DNA of 64,000 bases from Laguncularia racemosa (Eukaryota; Streptophyta; Magnoliopsida; Myrtales; Combretaceae), in assembly GCA_037954665.1 (NCBI GenBank), contig JBBMOL010000057.1, forward strand, positions 2,170,001-2,234,000, given 5' to 3'. Numbering within the stretch: the stretch's first letter is position 1; each line of letters opens with the position of its first letter. This document shows positions 60,030 to 64,000 of the stretch, in pieces. Position numbers and translations under genes: made by a program. The notes beneath the pieces were generated by a model. That model did not search any database. It worked only from the letters and a program-made list of their open reading frames with translations, and was not told the origin of the DNA.

Positions 60030-60556
60030 TAACAATCATTTTTTATAACGCTTAAGCGTTACCAAATATTCTCTTTTCGTTATTCTTAAAGGTTACCAAA
60101 TATTATTCATTTGCGATGTTTAAACATTACAAAAAACTACTTATTAGTAACGTTTAAACGTTACCAAAAAAAAACTATTTATTAGTGACGTTTGAGCGTT
60201 TTTCAATAACATTTAAATGTTATCAAATATTCTACTTTTTGTGACATTTAAACATTACTAAAAATATAAATTTTACAAATAATTTTAGTGTCAAATTGTT
60301 AACATTTAATAACATTTAAACGTTACTAAATGTTATTTATTGGTGATGTTTAAACGTTATTATTATTGCATTATTACTAACGTTTATAGTATTGGTGATG
60401 TTTATTTTTTGAACGTCACAAAATACTTTCTGTAATAAACTTTTTGTAATGTTTATTAGTGATGTTTAATAAACGTTATGAAAAATCTTCTATAACATTT
60501 ACTTTAATTTTGGTCATGTCTAACAAACGTCACTAAATGTCAAAATTCTTGTAGTA
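60030..60556. repeat. Right subterminal palindromic repeats and TIR of CACTA element
   Basis: At least ten copies of a motif built on AACGTTTAAACGTT, the best being GTAACGTTTAAACGTTAC near 60152-60170. They alternate with TATTTATTAGTGACG spacers and are followed by the right TIR. Such arrays are the transposase-binding subterminal repeats of CACTA elements. Confidence 0.85.
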
Positions 60557-60559
60557 ATA

Positions 60560-63500
60560 TTTCAAGATGTTAAGACTCTTTTCACCTTATGACAGATTTT
60601 TTATGCTATACCATCTCAATGCCCACTTCCTCCTAATAGTGGACTTTTCACTAAACTAAAAATGCTTTCACCATAAATAAGTTTTTGCCATTTGACTATA
60701 GTAATCCATATTTCTATGCATATTAAATACAACAATATAATGAATGCAATAATCATATCAAATATGAAAGCTTATCAAATGCACAAATTTATGTATATAA
60801 CTTTTTTCAATAGTAGAAAAGGTTTATATCATTTCACTCTAACAAGGATCACTTTCTTGAAGAACAGAATTTTCACCTTTCCGAGGCATAAAATTCATTG
60901 ACCATATTGTTATGAGATCAGTTTTTACAATTCATTTTCAGGTTTCTTATAAAGAAAACCCAACAATCTTTTTCTTTTTAGGACTTGCTATTAGGAAAAC
61001 CCTATAATCTCTTAAAACTTTAAAGTTCTAAAATTTTTTAGAGAAAAATAAGCTTGTCTTCTTAGTTAATTTTCTACCTTTTTAACAAGTACAAGAGTGG
61101 TGGTATCACTTGAACCACTCCCCTATTTTCACTCCATAATGCATACTGCTCCCAACAAACACTCCTAACACTACTAATAACATAATTTTAACTAACTAAC
61201 ACATGACCAGCTAACACCACATAATACATGACTCACTTACACAACACAACACATGGACACATTGTAGTGATACATCAAACATGACACACACTAACCAACA
61301 ACTACAAGGAAAACGCATCACCACTGGAGCTTGTAATTAATAGTTGTGACACATGCACTTACCATTTCAAGGCTCATTTCCTCACTTTGGTAAATTAAGT
61401 CTATTTTTACCATAGGAAGGATTTTGACCATCTTAAGGCCCATTTCCTCTTAATAAAAGTATTTTCACCATATTAAAACTACTTTCACCATATAGAGGGA
61501 TTTTGTTGCCTCATCATAGTTTTGCATATTTTTATGTATACTAAATGCAATATACAAGCAGTCTTTAGGTTGTGTTTAGAAGAGAGTACTTGGCTTCTTA
61601 TAGCTTAGCTAGGGCATAAACTTAGTGTAGTGTTTAGGACTGGAACATTCAAATGGTGCATTAGATAGTAAGATTTAAACCATATAGAATACAACCAACT
61701 AAATGTGATTATGGGACTTGGATTCGTGTAGTTGGGTGTTCAAGTTCTTCTAAATATATCTAAAGTATACCCATTTAATGCAATTCTTTTATTTCTAACA
61801 TTGGTCTTCATACCATTTTCACTAAATCTTACTTGTATTGCTATTGCTAGCTTCTTCTAGTTAAAAGGTGGCATATTGTGTTGTGTTTGAACATATGAAT
61901 GATACCATGTCAATTCTTTACTCGCTGAATGCATAGATGTAAGTCTTACTTTCCAAATATTAAGATTAACATCAAGTTCTAAGTATTTTTCTACCTTGTA
62001 AACCAAATCTTCGCCATTAAAATGTAAGAGAATCTACTCATGGTGCACATGTGTAAATCTAATAGTCTATTGATGTGGTGTTTAAATGCTCTAATGTATT
62101 CACTGATTCATAAGGATCTATATACCCCTTGATAGAAGCCTTTACAATGTCATCAATCTGTTTAGCTTCTATGTCTCAATAACTTCCACCCACTAAAGGC
62201 TCTAATACTAATTGCTATGTGTGAAGTAATTATTTGGGGGGTGGGGGGGTAGGGTTGGGGGAAGAGAGAGAAAAAGAAGAAAAAAAAAATAGGAAAATTG
62301 CACCAAATGCAATGCTGTAATGCCCGAATTTAATCAAGATCTAGGGAGGAATTATGCTTGGATGATTTGTGTTGACAAAAGGAATGGAATGGACATTCTG
62401 ACCATAAGCAAATACATAGGCCTACTCCCATTAATAGCCCATGGCCTAAGTCCATATTCATTCTCTTCATACATATTGCATAACAAATAACTATAATGTC
62501 TTTAGAAAACAACACCTACAATGTGATGTCATGTGACCCAAATTACAATACGACAAAGATGGGTTATTAAATTGAAGAGGAGATAGATGGGCTATTGATT
62601 GTTTGTTGCTCAAATCTCAAGCCCAATATATAAAAAGGAAAAAGGGCAAAACTAGGGTTCTAACCTTTTTCCTATTTAAATCAATTGGGCTTTTAAGATT
62701 TCTACTAAAGTCCTTAATTTTTCAAAATATGCAGATTATGTCAGTTGTTACATCACCCAACAACAATATATATTTTTTCTAAAAAATTTAACAATTAGAT
62801 ATTGGATCGCTTAAATAAAAAGCAGGGGGAAAATTATTTTTGCATCATTTCAAAATACATATGTTGTGCTATATCTACGATAATAGTATAAAGAGAAAAG
62901 GCCTCCATTGCCAACAATGGAAAGTTCAAAGGACACGATTATAAGGGTGTGAATAAAATTTTACCTACCAGCTATTTAGGTTTTATTTAATATTTACTTG
63001 AACTTGACTTAAATATAAACTTTAACCAATCAAGTAGTCTATCACGTCAAATTTGAGTTCCTCGATATTTGGCTTGCATGGCTTGTGATCTTAATGAAAG
63101 TCAACTTGAACTAAAGCGTTCAAATCTAATTCGAATTTAAACATCAATATTATATTGATTGACATAATATATATATATATCTATATATCTAATTAACTTA
63201 GACGTTACCAATCTAATCTTTAATCCCACCTTAGAAATAATATATATATATTTAGAATATCAAATTTAAGGGACCTTCTATAATTCTATTTATTTTTTAA
63301 CAGAACCAATTCAATTTTTAGTCACATTCTTCAGTTACATGTATTATGAAATTTTCACAATTTATATATAAATTAATGGTAAGATTGAAAGCTAAGCCAT
63401 TTCACCAAAAATACATGTAAAATTAAAAAAAAATTTGAATTTAAATAAGTTTAGTTAAGTTGACTTCAAATTCATTAATTGTTATTTAAATAGTTTGAAC

Positions 63501-64000
63501 TTATTTCAAGTCATGTTGGAGTTAAAAGTTTTTAACTCATTGGAATTTGAGGTCGAGATTGATAATTAGATTCGACCTTGAGTTCAACACGGTTGCTTTG
63601 ACTCGACATATTTCTATCCTACATGATTAGCCTATTTTAGAAAAGCTATGGTGTTCGAATACAAACTTTAGACATCGAAAGACTTAAAATGTGAAACGAT
63701 CAAAGTTTTATGTTCTTCTCAAAAGAAAAGAAACTAAGGAAGTATTGACCAAGTCGTATGCACATCACGTTAAAATTGACCATACCTAAAATGAAATGAA
63801 AGGTATCATCATTATTCCCTGTAAATTTTGAGGTAAAATGTACGTGCCGGATGTGTAATAGAAAAAAAATTGAAAGGAAACATCGGGAAAACAAGAAAAG
63901 AACATGCAAAACAACAAGAGATTCGAAAAGAAAAGTAAGGATTTGATATAAGTAGATATATCCCCGTGTCTTCCAAGCCAAATAATATAAAAGTAGGGAA
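60560..64000. other. No gene seen
   Basis: AT-rich flank outside the CACTA element. It contains a G-run cluster (62236-62261), TA microsatellite (about 63165-63190) and short open frames at 60692-60901, 62330-62515 and 63700-63981 without domains. Confidence 0.4.
62236..62261 (+). other. Potential G-quadruplex followed by purine tract
   Basis: Four G-runs (6, 7, 3 and 5 Gs) separated by 1-2 bases, followed by GAAGAGAGAGAAAAAGAAGA and poly-A to about 62290. It fits the G3+N1-7 quadruplex pattern. Confidence 0.7.

Larger units (their letters stand above)
49474..60556. mobile_element. CACTA (En/Spm-like) DNA transposon, 11.1 kb, carrying a PIP5K gene fragment
   Basis: The ends are TACTACAAGAATTTTGATAT on the left and, from the right, TACTACAAGAATTTTGACAT. 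The full 21-bp TIRs match at 20 of 21, a variant of the canonical CACTACAAGAA terminus. The target duplication is ATA (49471-49473 and 60557-60559), the 3 bp expected of CACTA elements. Inside are subterminal palindromic repeats, an LTR-like block, a hAT-like element and exon/intron fragments of a phosphatidylinositol phosphate kinase. I see no TNPD-type transposase, so it appears non-autonomous. Confidence 0.88.

Overview
This window is AT-rich flowering-plant nuclear DNA (probably a eudicot; the species cannot be told from the sequence). I see no intact protein-coding gene. It is a repeat graveyard of nested LTR retrotransposons, solo LTRs, DNA transposons and broken pieces of host genes, with many stops and frameshifts. 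Many stops look like C-to-T decay, as expected for long-silenced, methylated repeats.

Layout. (1) 1-6190 is copy 1 of a duplicated unit. It carries a LINE-type RNase H remnant (minus strand) and a private PIF/Harbinger-like insertion (2364-3546). (2) 6190-9196 is mostly unrecognised, with a LINE zinc-binding remnant and an LTR remnant. (3) 9202-15238 is a minus-strand Ty3/gypsy element with perfect CTTAA target-site duplications. It has lost RT, RNase H and the integrase core, and holds a 1.9-kb solo LTR (CCCTA duplications). (4) 15594-16756 is the first part of copy 2 of the duplicated unit; the rest lies at 44046-47310, so copy 2 is split by 27.3 kb. (5) Inside that split lie a hAT-like element (16797-17565), an old 20-kb minus-strand Tat/Ogre-like gypsy element (19112-39422), and 4.6 kb of unassigned DNA. 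(6) 49474-60556 is an 11.1-kb CACTA element with near-perfect 21-bp TIRs, ATA duplications and subterminal palindromes. It carries exons and introns of a phosphatidylinositol-4-phosphate 5-kinase gene. (7) 60560-64000 shows no gene.

The richest region is the left part of the Tat-like element, between integrase and the 3' LTR. It holds an antisense plant mobile domain (PMD) ORF with two recognisable GT-AG introns, and beside it a mosaic of host gene fragments in both orientations: DNA topoisomerase II, THIC (phosphomethylpyrimidine synthase), a FYVE zinc finger and a PPR gene. An Athila-like solo LTR with perfect GCTAC duplications later split the topoisomerase piece. The element's 5' LTR was in turn split by a 5.3-kb insertion that looks like an unusually long solo LTR full of CA-rich microsatellite.

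The relative order of events can be read from the nesting. The duplication precedes the Harbinger insertion in copy 1; the Tat-like element precedes its LTR insertion; gene capture precedes the Athila-like solo LTR; the CACTA element precedes the hAT-like element inside it. Identities come from my own translation and family recognition, not from searches.
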